Assembly: GCA_937998045.1 (NCBI GenBank)
Contig: CALKVG010000758.1
Span: forward strand, 1-5,553
Length of the DNA stretch: 5,553 bases
From: an uncultured Myxococcales bacterium
GTDB taxonomy: Bacteria > Myxococcota_A > Polyangia > Polyangiales > Polyangiaceae
Direction of reading: 5' to 3'
The notes below the pieces were generated by a model. It did not search any database. It saw nothing but the letters and a program-made list of their open reading frames with translations, and was not told the DNA's origin. Shown in pieces: positions 1 to 5,506 of the stretch (position 1 is the stretch's first letter; every line of letters begins with the position of its first letter). The position numbers and the translations under genes were made by a program.

Positions 1-324
1 GGCCAGCGTCGCCTGATAGTTGACTCCCGGCATCGTCTGCCCGAGCGTCACCATGAGGGTCTGCAGGGCGCTTGGCTGGACATCGAATCCTTGTGGGGCC
101 GGAAGTCCTCCGTCGCCAAAGAGCGAGCCGCCGTCGGTGGGGCCGCCGTAGACACGACCGTCACTCGAGGACTGCGAATCGCCGAGCGCCGCGGCATCCT
201 CGATGGACGCGTCGTCGGCCGAACCATCGGCCGCGAAGCCTCTGTTGCGGCTGTTGGAAGACCCACAAGACGTCGTCAGTAGGGCGGCCAGAAGGCCAGC
301 CGCCGTGGCGGAGCGCCGCGTCAT
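1..324 (-). CDS. Predicted lipoprotein, N-terminal part (runs off left edge)
   Basis: This is the first 108 codons of a lipoprotein, open through the left end of the window. Translation from the ATG at 324-322 gives a signal peptide with two arginines at residues 3-4, a hydrophobic stretch at about 6-16 (ATAAGLLAALL) and a lipobox-like TTSC with the lipidated cysteine at residue 20. A GGAGG Shine-Dalgarno at 333-329 lies 4 nt before the ATG, which supports this start. After the cysteine comes a low-complexity linker rich in Asp, Gly, Ser and Ala (about 21-75). An ordered segment then begins around FDVQPSALQTLMVTLGQ (about 82-98) and continues to VNYQATLA at the edge. That segment resembles the first strands of an Ig-like or beta-sandwich domain seen in myxobacterial exported proteins, but too little is present to name a family. 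It is probably anchored in a membrane, facing the periplasm or cell surface. The function is unknown. Confidence 0.8.
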   Translation of the reverse strand, partial: MTRRSATAAGLLAALLTTSCGSSNSRNRGFAADGSADDASIEDAAALGDSQSSSDGRVYGGPTDGGSLFGDGGLPAPQGFDVQPSALQTLMVTLGQTMPGVNYQATLA

Positions 325-345
325 CGATCCTCCGATTGCTCGAGC

Positions 346-365
346 CTGCGGTCGGCTGACCGCAG
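346..365 (-). promoter_or_regulatory. Perfect 8-bp stem, 4-nt loop hairpin in the leader of the left lipoprotein gene
   Basis: The bases read CTGCGGTC-GGCT-GACCGCAG, an exact inverted repeat with a tetranucleotide loop. It lies 22 nt upstream of the ATG and about 12 nt upstream of the Shine-Dalgarno of the left-edge lipoprotein gene. If transcription starts near 379, as the sigma-54-like element suggests, the hairpin would sit in the 5' untranslated leader. It could stabilise the mRNA or serve as a protein-binding dyad. It has no T-tract, so it is unlikely to be a terminator. Confidence 0.45.
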
Positions 366-383
366 CGAAGCGAATGGCTGAGC

Positions 384-436
384 CGTTTCGCAAGGTGGAT
401 ACCACGCTTGCACGGAATACGTTTCGCAGCGAAACG
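384..436. repeat. Repeated CGTTTCGC half-sites with a dyad (operator candidate)
   Basis: CGTTTCGCA occurs twice in direct orientation, at 384-392 and 420-428. The second copy pairs with an inverted CGAAACG at 430-436 to form a dyad, CGTTTCG-CAG-CGAAACG (420-436). The first copy overlaps the -12 part of the sigma-54-like element. Three related half-sites close to a promoter suggest a binding site for a dimeric regulator. No regulator gene is in the window. Confidence 0.35.
390..404 (-). promoter_or_regulatory. Candidate sigma-54 (-24/-12) promoter for the left lipoprotein gene
   Basis: The minus strand reads TGGTATCCACCTTGC, with GG and GC exactly 10 nt apart as required for sigma-54 promoters (consensus TGGCAC-N5-TTGC). 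TGG, the central A and TTGC all match. The start site would be near 378-379, about 55 nt before the ATG at 324. Sigma-54 promoters are common in myxobacteria, but a 15-bp match in GC-rich DNA can arise by chance and no activator site is proven. Confidence 0.35.
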
Positions 437-719
437 GGCGAATCGCGCCGCGGGGGTCCTCCCAGCTGCGGCCTGATCGATCGCACGCGCGACCGATTTG
501 GCCGCACCGATATTCCTGCGACCGCAACCGACGAGGGGCGTCGTTTCCACGTTCGCGGTCGGCGTTCGTCACGAATGGCCGCACACCTGCGGGCGTAGGA
601 ATCCAGCTCCCACGCTGTACGCAGATGCCCTGCCCCCGCGAAGCCGTCATGCGACGCGTCATGGCCGTCCGTAACTCGAGCGCTCACCTTTTGCGATTCG
701 CGCGACTACGAAAATCGAC

Positions 720-1115
720 TCACTGACAATTCGAGCCGAGCGAGTGGCAGACGGCGTTGCGCGCGTGAACGCAGCACAGTTCGTTCGCGCCGCAGCCCGC
801 CCCGGCGCAGAGGCCGCAGTTCCCGGCGCAATCGCCGGAGCAAGGAGTCGCGTCGCAGCAAGCGCTGGCGCCGAGCGGGGGCACGTTTGGACACGTCGCG
901 GCGCCGGCTTCGGGTGCGGCGTCTACTTGACCGTCGACGTCGCTGCCGCCATCGAGCGCCTGGGCATCGAGAGGCCCGCTTTCCACCGCCCCCTCCGCCG
1001 AGGCACCCGCGCCGGCGTCGTAGAAGTCGATGTCGGGCACCCCGCACGCCGCTGCCGCGAGCGCTGCGACCGCGACCGCGACCGAGGAATGCAGCCACGA
1101 AGCGAGCTGCGTCAC
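720..1115 (-). CDS. Small Cys-rich predicted lipoprotein
   Basis: The frame encodes 131 residues if translation starts at the GTG at 1115-1113. A GTG at 1163 is also in frame, but it sits 1 nt beyond the T-tract of a terminator and has no ribosome binding site, so I prefer 1115. The only Shine-Dalgarno-like sequence (GAGGT, 1133-1129) is about 13 nt away, which is long, so the start is uncertain. The hydrophobic segment (about 11-23, SVAVAVAALAAAA) leads to AAAC with the lipid cysteine at residue 24. The n-region lacks Lys/Arg, which is unusual. An Asp/Ala/Gly-rich linker covers about residues 30-73. The last 50 or so residues hold 12 cysteines, including two CC pairs and a run of C-x3-C and C-x2-C spacings, consistent with a small disulfide-stabilised module outside the cytoplasm. 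Such small Cys-rich lipoproteins are frequent in Polyangia. No catalytic or metal-site signature is evident. The function is unknown. Confidence 0.72.
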   Translation of the reverse strand: MTQLASWLHSSVAVAVAALAAAACGVPDIDFYDAGAGASAEGAVESGPLDAQALDGGSDVDGQVDAAPEAGAATCPNVPPLGASACCDATPCSGDCAGNCGLCAGAGCGANELCCVHARNAVCHSLGSNCQ

Positions 1116-1164
1116 GATTTCACAGGTTACCTCGCAGAGCGCTGGCCCATCGCCTGGAGCCACG

Positions 1165-1197
1165 AAAAATCGGTCTGGTCACTGGGGCTACCAGACC
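1165..1197 (-). terminator. Intrinsic terminator after the 127-residue lipoprotein gene
   Basis: Reading the minus strand, an 8-bp perfect stem (GGTCTGGT at 1197-1190 pairing with ACCAGACC at 1179-1172) encloses a 10-nt loop. GATTTTTC follows, with five T at 1169-1165. It begins 6 nt after the TAG stop at 1206-1204. This has the geometry of a Rho-independent terminator. It implies that the Cys-rich lipoprotein gene downstream is expressed from its own promoter or by readthrough. Confidence 0.78.
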
Positions 1198-1203
1198 ACC
1201 AGG

Positions 1204-1587
1204 CTACGGGCTCTCCGAGCTGCTGCCCCTCCAGTGGAACGTGGGCGGGATGCACTGACCCCAGGTACCACGAAGGCATTGCCGCACCCCGGAGCACGAC
1301 ACGTAGTCGCCGAAGCTCCGCTCGGGCGTCTTGCACTCCACCGTCGCACCCCAGTCCGTACACCGGCAGCCCTGCTCTTCCCGCCAGCAGTCGACTGGAT
1401 CGCTATGGCCCTGCGGATTCGAAGCCGGCGCGTTCGCGCTCGAAGCACCCGTGGGATCGGACATCTCCGCGCCGTCGCGCAGGGAGTCGCCGCTCGGCGC
1501 ACCCCCACACGATGCGGCGAGCAGGGCGCCGAGAAGGGCCCGTATCCAGACTTGCCGTGTGCACTGCGCGCGCTTGGCGGTCGACAT
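1204..1587 (-). CDS. Predicted lipoprotein with five-cysteine module
   Basis: This 127-residue protein starts at an ATG at 1587-1585, preceded by a G-rich ribosome binding site (GGGGGGAAAG, 1600-1591). The signal peptide has a basic n-region with K5, R6, R11 and R16, a hydrophobic core (ALLGALLAA) and the lipobox-like AASC with the lipid cysteine at residue 27. A flexible Ser/Ala/Asp/Pro linker spans about 28-65. The C-terminal half is a cysteine module: C67, C74, C76, C85, C98, C104 and C112. The last five of these follow C-x8-C-x12-C-x5-C-x7-C and contain the pattern G-x-R-x-C-x2-G-x-W-G-x-C. The same spacing recurs at residues 49-86 of the large divergent protein starting at 1796. Modules of this form recur in myxobacterial exported proteins of unknown function. 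A terminator follows directly after the stop, supporting the gene's 3' end. It is probably a periplasmic or surface lipoprotein, perhaps a disulfide-stabilised binding module. Confidence 0.8.
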   Translation of the reverse strand: MSTAKRAQCTRQVWIRALLGALLAASCGGAPSGDSLRDGAEMSDPTGASSANAPASNPQGHSDPVDCWREEQGCRCTDWGATVECKTPERSFGDYVSCSGVRQCLRGTWGQCIPPTFHWRGSSSESP

Positions 1588-1795
1588 CGGCTTTCCCCCC
1601 GACCGTGCATACGGCGGGAGGGAGCCGCACCTTTAGAAAAAAATAGAGCGGAAAGCGCCTAAAGGGAGCGCCTCGGCCAACCGTACTTTTGCTTGTGGTT
1701 GGTCGCGATTTGTCAAGTGATACCGGTGACTTATCTGGTAACTCCAGAGACCGGAACGTGGTCATCGCGATGACCGGGCAAGCGAGGGGGGTATC
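1588..1795. promoter_or_regulatory. Divergent intergenic region between two lipoprotein genes
   Basis: These 208 bp must drive both the minus-strand 127-residue lipoprotein gene and the plus-strand giant gene. For the plus strand, TTGTCA (1710-1715) with a 16-nt gap to TATCTG (1732-1737) is a weak sigma-70-like candidate, giving a leader of about 50 nt. On the minus strand TTGACA (1716-1711) is a perfect -35 hexamer, but no acceptable -10 lies at 16-18 nt. A run of seven A (with AT-rich flanks, about 1632-1645) is the only AT-rich patch. AGCGCCT is repeated at 1654-1660 and 1667-1673. Promoter positions are therefore tentative. Confidence 0.35.
1760..1775. promoter_or_regulatory. 16-bp perfect palindrome, operator candidate
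   Basis: GGTCATCGCGATGACC is a perfect uninterrupted palindrome that ends 20 nt before the GTG start of the giant gene and 8 nt before its Shine-Dalgarno. It lies downstream of the tentative sigma-70-like promoter, where a bound dimeric repressor would block transcription. With no loop it is more likely a DNA site than an RNA hairpin. Chance occurrence is not excluded, but a 16-bp perfect palindrome at this position is notable. Confidence 0.45.
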
Positions 1796-4700
1796 GTGAG
1801 GGTCGTCGTCTGGGCCGCCGCGCTCGTTTCGTCTCTTGTGGCAACCGCATGGCTCGCCTGCGGTTGCGGAGCGTCCGCTCACCCTCCGGAGCTCGACAAT
1901 TCGGGCGGCCTAGTGGCCGCGAGCGGTCCGGCGGAACCCTGCTCGCCCGACGGCGCCACGCGATCCTGCCACCTCCAGATCGGGGAGCACAACGGGATCC
2001 TCAGCTGCTTTCAGGGCACGCAGACGTGCAGCGGCGGCGCGTGGAGCGACTGCGGTGGGGAGGGCACGATCACCGCGCAGTCTTTCCACGGCGCGGCCCC
2101 CGGCGGAGGCATCCGCGTCGACAGCCTGAGCACGGCGACCAATTGCACGAACGACCCTTGCGACCCCACTTGCCAGACGTACAACGAGAATCCCGACGCG
2201 GGCGTCACGCCCGACGGCAGCACGACCGTCGTCGCGATCACCGGGGGATCGCTGGGGTCTTCCAACGTTCCGTCGGGCTTCCAGGGCAAGGGAAGCGATC
2301 CGAGCAACGTCTGCGGCTCGTGCCCAGCCGGTTCGACGTCCACCACGTGCCAAGAAGCGTGTATGTTCGACCAGACCTGCAACACGAACGGCACGAACGG
2401 TTGCACGGCCTTCGCACCCGGCCAGAGCGGCGCGTGCACGGGCATCGACATCACCGTACCCGTCACTTGCGAGAACTCGAACGGCACGGTCGAAGTCTCG
2501 GTTTGCAACCGGGGGACCGTCTCGGCTCCTCCGGGCGTCAATTGCTACGTCTATCCAGGCGGGTCGCCGCAGTACCCGAACGCCAACCCGGGCCTTGGGA
2601 CGCCCGTCATGACGACGCAAACGACGATCGCGCCCGGTGCGTGCGAGTCGCAAGCGCTTTCCTCATCGCTGTTCCCCTCGGGCGGCACCGAGTCGCTGAT
2701 GTGCAACCCGCCCGATACGACGACGGCGTCGTCGACCGCGGGACCGAACTACCCCGGCGTCACCGTCAGCCAAGGCTACTGGGTCAACCCGGGCAACACG
2801 TTCGCCGCGGACGGCGTCGACTCCACGCTGCCCCTGACGGCGACGACGCAGGCCGATACGTTCTCGTCGTCATCGCAGAACACGTGGACCAACATCGCAA
2901 ATGCGATGGGCACGGCGGCCGACAACGTCTACGCGACCGCCAGCGTGACCGCTCCCTCCGGGCTCACGACCGTCACGAAGCTGCCCACGAGCAATACCGT
3001 GCAATCGGGGACGTGGAGCAGCGCGAGCAACGCCTACTCGTCGACGGACTCGGGAGCGTCGGCCACGGCGGCGCTGGCGGTGCCCTCGACGGTGACTCTG
3101 CCGTCCAGCGGGAGCGTGGGCGCGACGACGACGACGGCGAACTCGTGCGACGGGAGCGCCACCTCCGCCTGCATCTGGACGAGCGGCACGTACAGCGACG
3201 CGCGCAACGCCGAGGGGAGCGCCGACGGCGTCTTCGCGAGCGCGGCTCTGAGCAAGGGCGACGACGCGGTCGCCTTCCTCGGCGGCTACGGGTTCACCGG
3301 CGCGAACGCCGTCCCGAGCAACGCGGTCGTCACGCAGGTCACCGCCACGGTGACCTGGGAGCAGTCGACCGCGAGCTCGCGGTACACGGCAGGGATCGCC
3401 GTCTATGCGGGCAACGGCGCGTCTCTCGTGGGGTCGGAGTGCACGACGACCGCGTTGACCACGACCGCGAGCACGATGGCCTGCACCGTCACCACGGCGC
3501 AGCTGCAGGCGGCGGGCTTCTCGGTTTCGGACCTGACGAGCGCAAAGCTGATCCGGATCCACGGCAATCACTCGAACTCCGGGAGCTCGAACAGCTATTC
3601 GATCCAGGTCGACTCGGTGACCGTTCAGGTAGAGTACCAGGTCCCGAACAGCGCCTCGATCCTCTACTCCGGTTTCGGCCTCAACGTCTCGAACAGCATC
3701 CCGTCGAGCGCCACGATCAACAGCCTGACCGTCACCGTCAGCCTGAAGGGAAGCGCTTCGAACTCGACCGCGAGCGCGAGCTTTCAGGCCTACAAGAACG
3801 CGTACACGACCGCGATCGGGTCGGCGTCCACTGCGGTCACCAATCCGGGGACATCGCTCGCGCAGTACACCAATACACCGTCGGTCGTCGGCCTCACGCC
3901 GGCAGACCTGACCGACTCCAGCTTCGGCGTCGTCATCTACACGTCGGCGGCGACGGCCGCCTGGACGCTGTCAATCGACTACGTCCAGGTCTCGGTCAAC
4001 TATTCGACCACCTCGGGGAGCAACCAGACGGTTACGTTGAACGGGTTCGGCTTCGACAGCACGATTCCTGTCGGAGCCACAATCGAATCGGTCACGACCG
4101 AGGTGCGCTGGCAGACGGACGTATCCAGCTCGTTCGAGACGCTCGGCATCGAGGCAGTCGCCGGCGGAACGGTGCTCGGATCGGAGCTGACGACGCCGAG
4201 CTCGGGTCCGCCGACGACGGCGACGACGGTGAACTACGCGGTCACCTCCGGGGTGACGGCGAGCCAGCTCTACGACGCGAACAACTTCCGGGTGAAGCTT
4301 CGGGCGACGAGCACGGGAGGGTCGAACTTCACGGCGTACGTCGATTACGTGAAGGTGACCGTCGTATGGTCCACGGAGCTCTCGTCGACGCTCACGATCG
4401 GCCACTTCGGCTTCAACATCCCGTCAACGGCGACGATCACCGGGCTGACCCTCGCCGCAAAATGGAGCGTGTCGGCGAGCAACACGACCGCACAGCTCGG
4501 AGTCCAGGCCTTCACCGGGACGACCGGAATCGGCAGCGCCGCCACGACGACGGCGGGTTCTTCACCCCCCACGACCGACACGGTCTTCACGACGAGCCCC
4601 TCGGTCGCCGGTCTCACGTACGCCGACTTCGCGAACGGTACGTTCACGGTGAACGTGACCGGTTCGCGAGGGAGCGGCAGCACGCCGGTCACAGCGAACC

Positions 4701-5242
4701 TCGACTACGTGACGGCGACGGTGACCTATACGACGACGACCAATCTGCAGATCCCCGAGTGCAACTACAACAACGACTGGAGCGTCGAGAAGCAGAACCC
4801 GGCGCTCGCGTGCCAGAACGTGACCACCGGTGGCTATGCGGCGCAGGCGTATACGCAGACGTACACCGCTTCGTGCCCGTCGGGGACTCACCCTCAGTGG
4901 GGATTTCTCACCTACAACGCGACGACGCCCAGCGACTCGAGCGGCAGCAGCGACGTGAAGTTCCAGATCCAGACGGCGCCGCTTCTGGTGGACGGCGGCG
5001 CGGGCAGCCCCACGTCTTGGGTCACGGTCGCGGATACGCCGTCGGCGGGCGACCCGGCGGTGTGCCCCATGAGCGGCCCCTCGCCGTGTCCCAAGGACCT
5101 GTATTCGGCGCTGGGCGGACCCCCGGGGGCGAACAACGAAGACCTCACGCTGCAGGTCACCCTCACGCCGTCGCCGGACAGCCAGGTCGCGCCGACGCTC
5201 AACTCCTGGCAGATCACGTATTCCTGCCCGCCGTCGGAGTGA
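1796..5242 (+). CDS. Giant predicted surface lipoprotein with Cys modules and tandem beta-sandwich-like repeats
   Basis: This 1148-residue protein starts at GTG 1796, preceded by GAGGGGGG at 1784-1791. Residues 1-22 form a signal peptide (R2, hydrophobic 3-18) with WLAC, so C22 is the likely lipid site (C24 is the alternative). Order of modules: (a) residues 49-86, C-x8-C-x12-C-x6-C-x7-C, matching the divergent lipoprotein; (b) 117-130, an NDPCDPTCQTY segment; (c) about 183-305, a Cys-containing region with VCNRGTVSAPPG and a TTIAPGACES strand, similar to CARDB-type Ig-like domains; (d) about 360-440, two short W-x-NA segments; (e) about 459-980, four repeats of 120-157 residues, each opening with (F/Y)GF/L...P-x-x-A and closing with a Y/V-x-VTV-x-(Y/W) strand; (f) 982-1148, a C-terminal module with ASCPSGTHPQWGFL and a CPPSE tail. 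The protein is rich in Ser, Thr, Ala and Gly, poor in Lys, and has no second membrane segment. The composition fits an extracellular adhesin or scaffold. No catalytic motif was recognised. Resemblance of (b), (c) and (f) to recurring Polyangia modules is from memory, not a search. Confidence 0.9.
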   Translation: MRVVVWAAALVSSLVATAWLACGCGASAHPPELDNSGGLVAASGPAEPCSPDGATRSCHLQIGEHNGILSCFQGTQTCSGGAWSDCGGEGTITAQSFHGAAPGGGIRVDSLSTATNCTNDPCDPTCQTYNENPDAGVTPDGSTTVVAITGGSLGSSNVPSGFQGKGSDPSNVCGSCPAGSTSTTCQEACMFDQTCNTNGTNGCTAFAPGQSGACTGIDITVPVTCENSNGTVEVSVCNRGTVSAPPGVNCYVYPGGSPQYPNANPGLGTPVMTTQTTIAPGACESQALSSSLFPSGGTESLMCNPPDTTTASSTAGPNYPGVTVSQGYWVNPGNTFAADGVDSTLPLTATTQADTFSSSSQNTWTNIANAMGTAADNVYATASVTAPSGLTTVTKLPTSNTVQSGTWSSASNAYSSTDSGASATAALAVPSTVTLPSSGSVGATTTTANSCDGSATSACIWTSGTYSDARNAEGSADGVFASAALSKGDDAVAFLGGYGFTGANAVPSNAVVTQVTATVTWEQSTASSRYTAGIAVYAGNGASLVGSECTTTALTTTASTMACTVTTAQLQAAGFSVSDLTSAKLIRIHGNHSNSGSSNSYSIQVDSVTVQVEYQVPNSASILYSGFGLNVSNSIPSSATINSLTVTVSLKGSASNSTASASFQAYKNAYTTAIGSASTAVTNPGTSLAQYTNTPSVVGLTPADLTDSSFGVVIYTSAATAAWTLSIDYVQVSVNYSTTSGSNQTVTLNGFGFDSTIPVGATIESVTTEVRWQTDVSSSFETLGIEAVAGGTVLGSELTTPSSGPPTTATTVNYAVTSGVTASQLYDANNFRVKLRATSTGGSNFTAYVDYVKVTVVWSTELSSTLTIGHFGFNIPSTATITGLTLAAKWSVSASNTTAQLGVQAFTGTTGIGSAATTTAGSSPPTTDTVFTTSPSVAGLTYADFANGTFTVNVTGSRGSGSTPVTANLDYVTATVTYTTTTNLQIPECNYNNDWSVEKQNPALACQNVTTGGYAAQAYTQTYTASCPSGTHPQWGFLTYNATTPSDSSGSSDVKFQIQTAPLLVDGGAGSPTSWVTVADTPSAGDPAVCPMSGPSPCPKDLYSALGGPPGANNEDLTLQVTLTPSPDSQVAPTLNSWQITYSCPPSE
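3170..3640 (+). repeat. Repeat unit 1 of the giant protein (residues about 459-615)
   Basis: This is the longest unit, about 157 residues. It opens with a cap CIWTSGTYSDARNAEGSADG, which places a Trp, then NA and an acidic residue. It then has GGYGF with VPSNAVVTQVTATVTW, and closes with VDSVTVQVEY. It has extra cysteines (C549, C563) within the strands. Confidence 0.65.
3641..4009 (+). repeat. Repeat unit 2 of the giant protein (residues about 616-738)
   Basis: This unit lacks the Trp/NA cap. It begins with SGFGLNVSNSIPSSATINSL, continues with alternating small and hydrophobic residues and closes with IDYVQVSVNY. The pre-terminal segment VVGLTPADLTDSSFGVVI aligns with VAGLTYADFANGTFTVNV in unit 4, which supports homology between units. 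Confidence 0.65.
4010..4372 (+). repeat. Repeat unit 3 of the giant protein (residues about 739-859)
   Basis: The unit opens with NGFGFDSTIPVGATIESV and a TEVRW strand, and closes with VDYVKVTVVW. The internal segment GVTASQLYDANNFRVKL occupies the place of the LTPADLTDSSFGVVI segment in unit 2. Confidence 0.65.
4373..4735 (+). repeat. Repeat unit 4 of the giant protein (residues about 860-980)
   Basis: The unit opens with GHFGFNIPSTATITGL and an AAKW strand, and closes with LDYVTATVTY. The FGF-to-IP spacing is shorter than in units 1-3. It is followed directly by the Cys-containing C-terminal module. Confidence 0.65.
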
Positions 5243-5280
5243 GGGCGCGGCGCGCAACCTCGGGGTGCGGGCGCCTGGGG
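5243..5280. other. Short convergent intergenic gap with weak hairpin potential
   Basis: The 38 bp between the two converging stop codons is almost pure G/C. CGCAACC (5253-5259) can pair with GGTGCG (5264-5269) with one bulged A, and GGCGC (5244-5248) can pair with GCGCC (5271-5275). No T-tract is present on either strand, so this is at best a weak shared termination structure. Confidence 0.3.
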
Positions 5281-5506
5281 CTAGGGGACCGCCTGGACGA
5301 CGTGCATGGCGGCGAGCGCGATCGCGATGGCCACCGCGCACCCGATGGCGGCAATCGTCAGCCGACCCGGGCGCCGCCAGGAAGGGCGCGCCCACGCGGG
5401 GTCGGGCTCCAGTGTGCGCGTGGCCGCGACGGGCCGCGGCGCGGGCGCCGACGAAATGGGCGGATGAGCGGCGGGAGCAGCGGGAGCCGCCGGGGCGACG
5501 TGATCC
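5281..5506 (-). CDS. C-terminal fragment of an Ala/Pro-linker protein with one membrane segment
   Basis: The last 74 codons of a minus-strand gene are present, ending at the TAG at 5283-5281. The N-terminal part is lost because genomic sequence ends at 5506. The fragment begins DHVAPAAP, continues as an Ala/Pro-rich linker (about 1-30), has a basic patch (WARPSWRRPGR, about 38-48) and then a hydrophobic helix (about 49-70, LTIAAIGCAVAIAIALAA). Only a few residues follow. By the positive-inside rule the linker is cytoplasmic and the tail external. A cytoplasmic domain followed by an Ala/Pro linker and a C-terminal membrane anchor occurs in many myxobacterial proteins, so the missing domain cannot be guessed. 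Any longer frame extending past 5506 reads into adapter and its N-terminus (MCIRDR) is artificial. Confidence 0.6.

Larger units (their letters stand above)
325..719. other. Intergenic region, no convincing gene
   Basis: This stretch separates the left partial lipoprotein gene from the Cys-rich lipoprotein gene. Several frames stay open on both strands (for example 321-662 minus, 161-550 minus, 203-598 plus). Their translations are arginine-rich, lack signal or domain patterns and overlap one another, as expected for chance open frames in GC-rich DNA. The part near the left gene (about 340-440) holds dyads and a sigma-54-like element, listed separately. I see nothing recognisable between about 440 and 719, and no clear terminator after the stop codon at 720. 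Confidence 0.6.

Noticed and set aside
161..662. Overlapping open frames on both strands in the left intergenic region
   Set aside because: They are arginine-rich, mutually overlapping, have no good ribosome binding site, and partly cover the clearer left-edge lipoprotein gene.
666..719. Possible hairpin after the Cys-rich lipoprotein stop
   Set aside because: The stem has a two-base bulge and is not followed by T residues, so it is too weak for a terminator.
1116..1163. Upstream GTG start at 1163 for the Cys-rich lipoprotein
   Set aside because: It is placed 1 nt after the terminator T-tract, lacks a ribosome binding site, and adds residues that would bury the signal peptide. Kept only as an alternative.
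744..1646. Long plus-strand open frame of 300 codons
   Set aside because: It lies antisense to two lipoprotein genes with signal peptides and a terminator. Its translation is Arg/Ser-rich with no domain pattern.
1711..1716. Perfect TTGACA on the minus strand as a sigma-70 -35 box
   Set aside because: No -10-like hexamer is found at 16-18 nt, so it is not called as a promoter on its own.
1910..2653. Minus-strand open frame inside the giant gene
   Set aside because: It is a shadow of a GC-rich coding sequence; the translation is Arg/Ala/Val-rich without motifs.
3124..3136. Short ACG/GAC microsatellite in the giant gene
   Set aside because: It encodes a four-Thr run and fits normal Thr codon use in this protein; too short to suggest phase variation.
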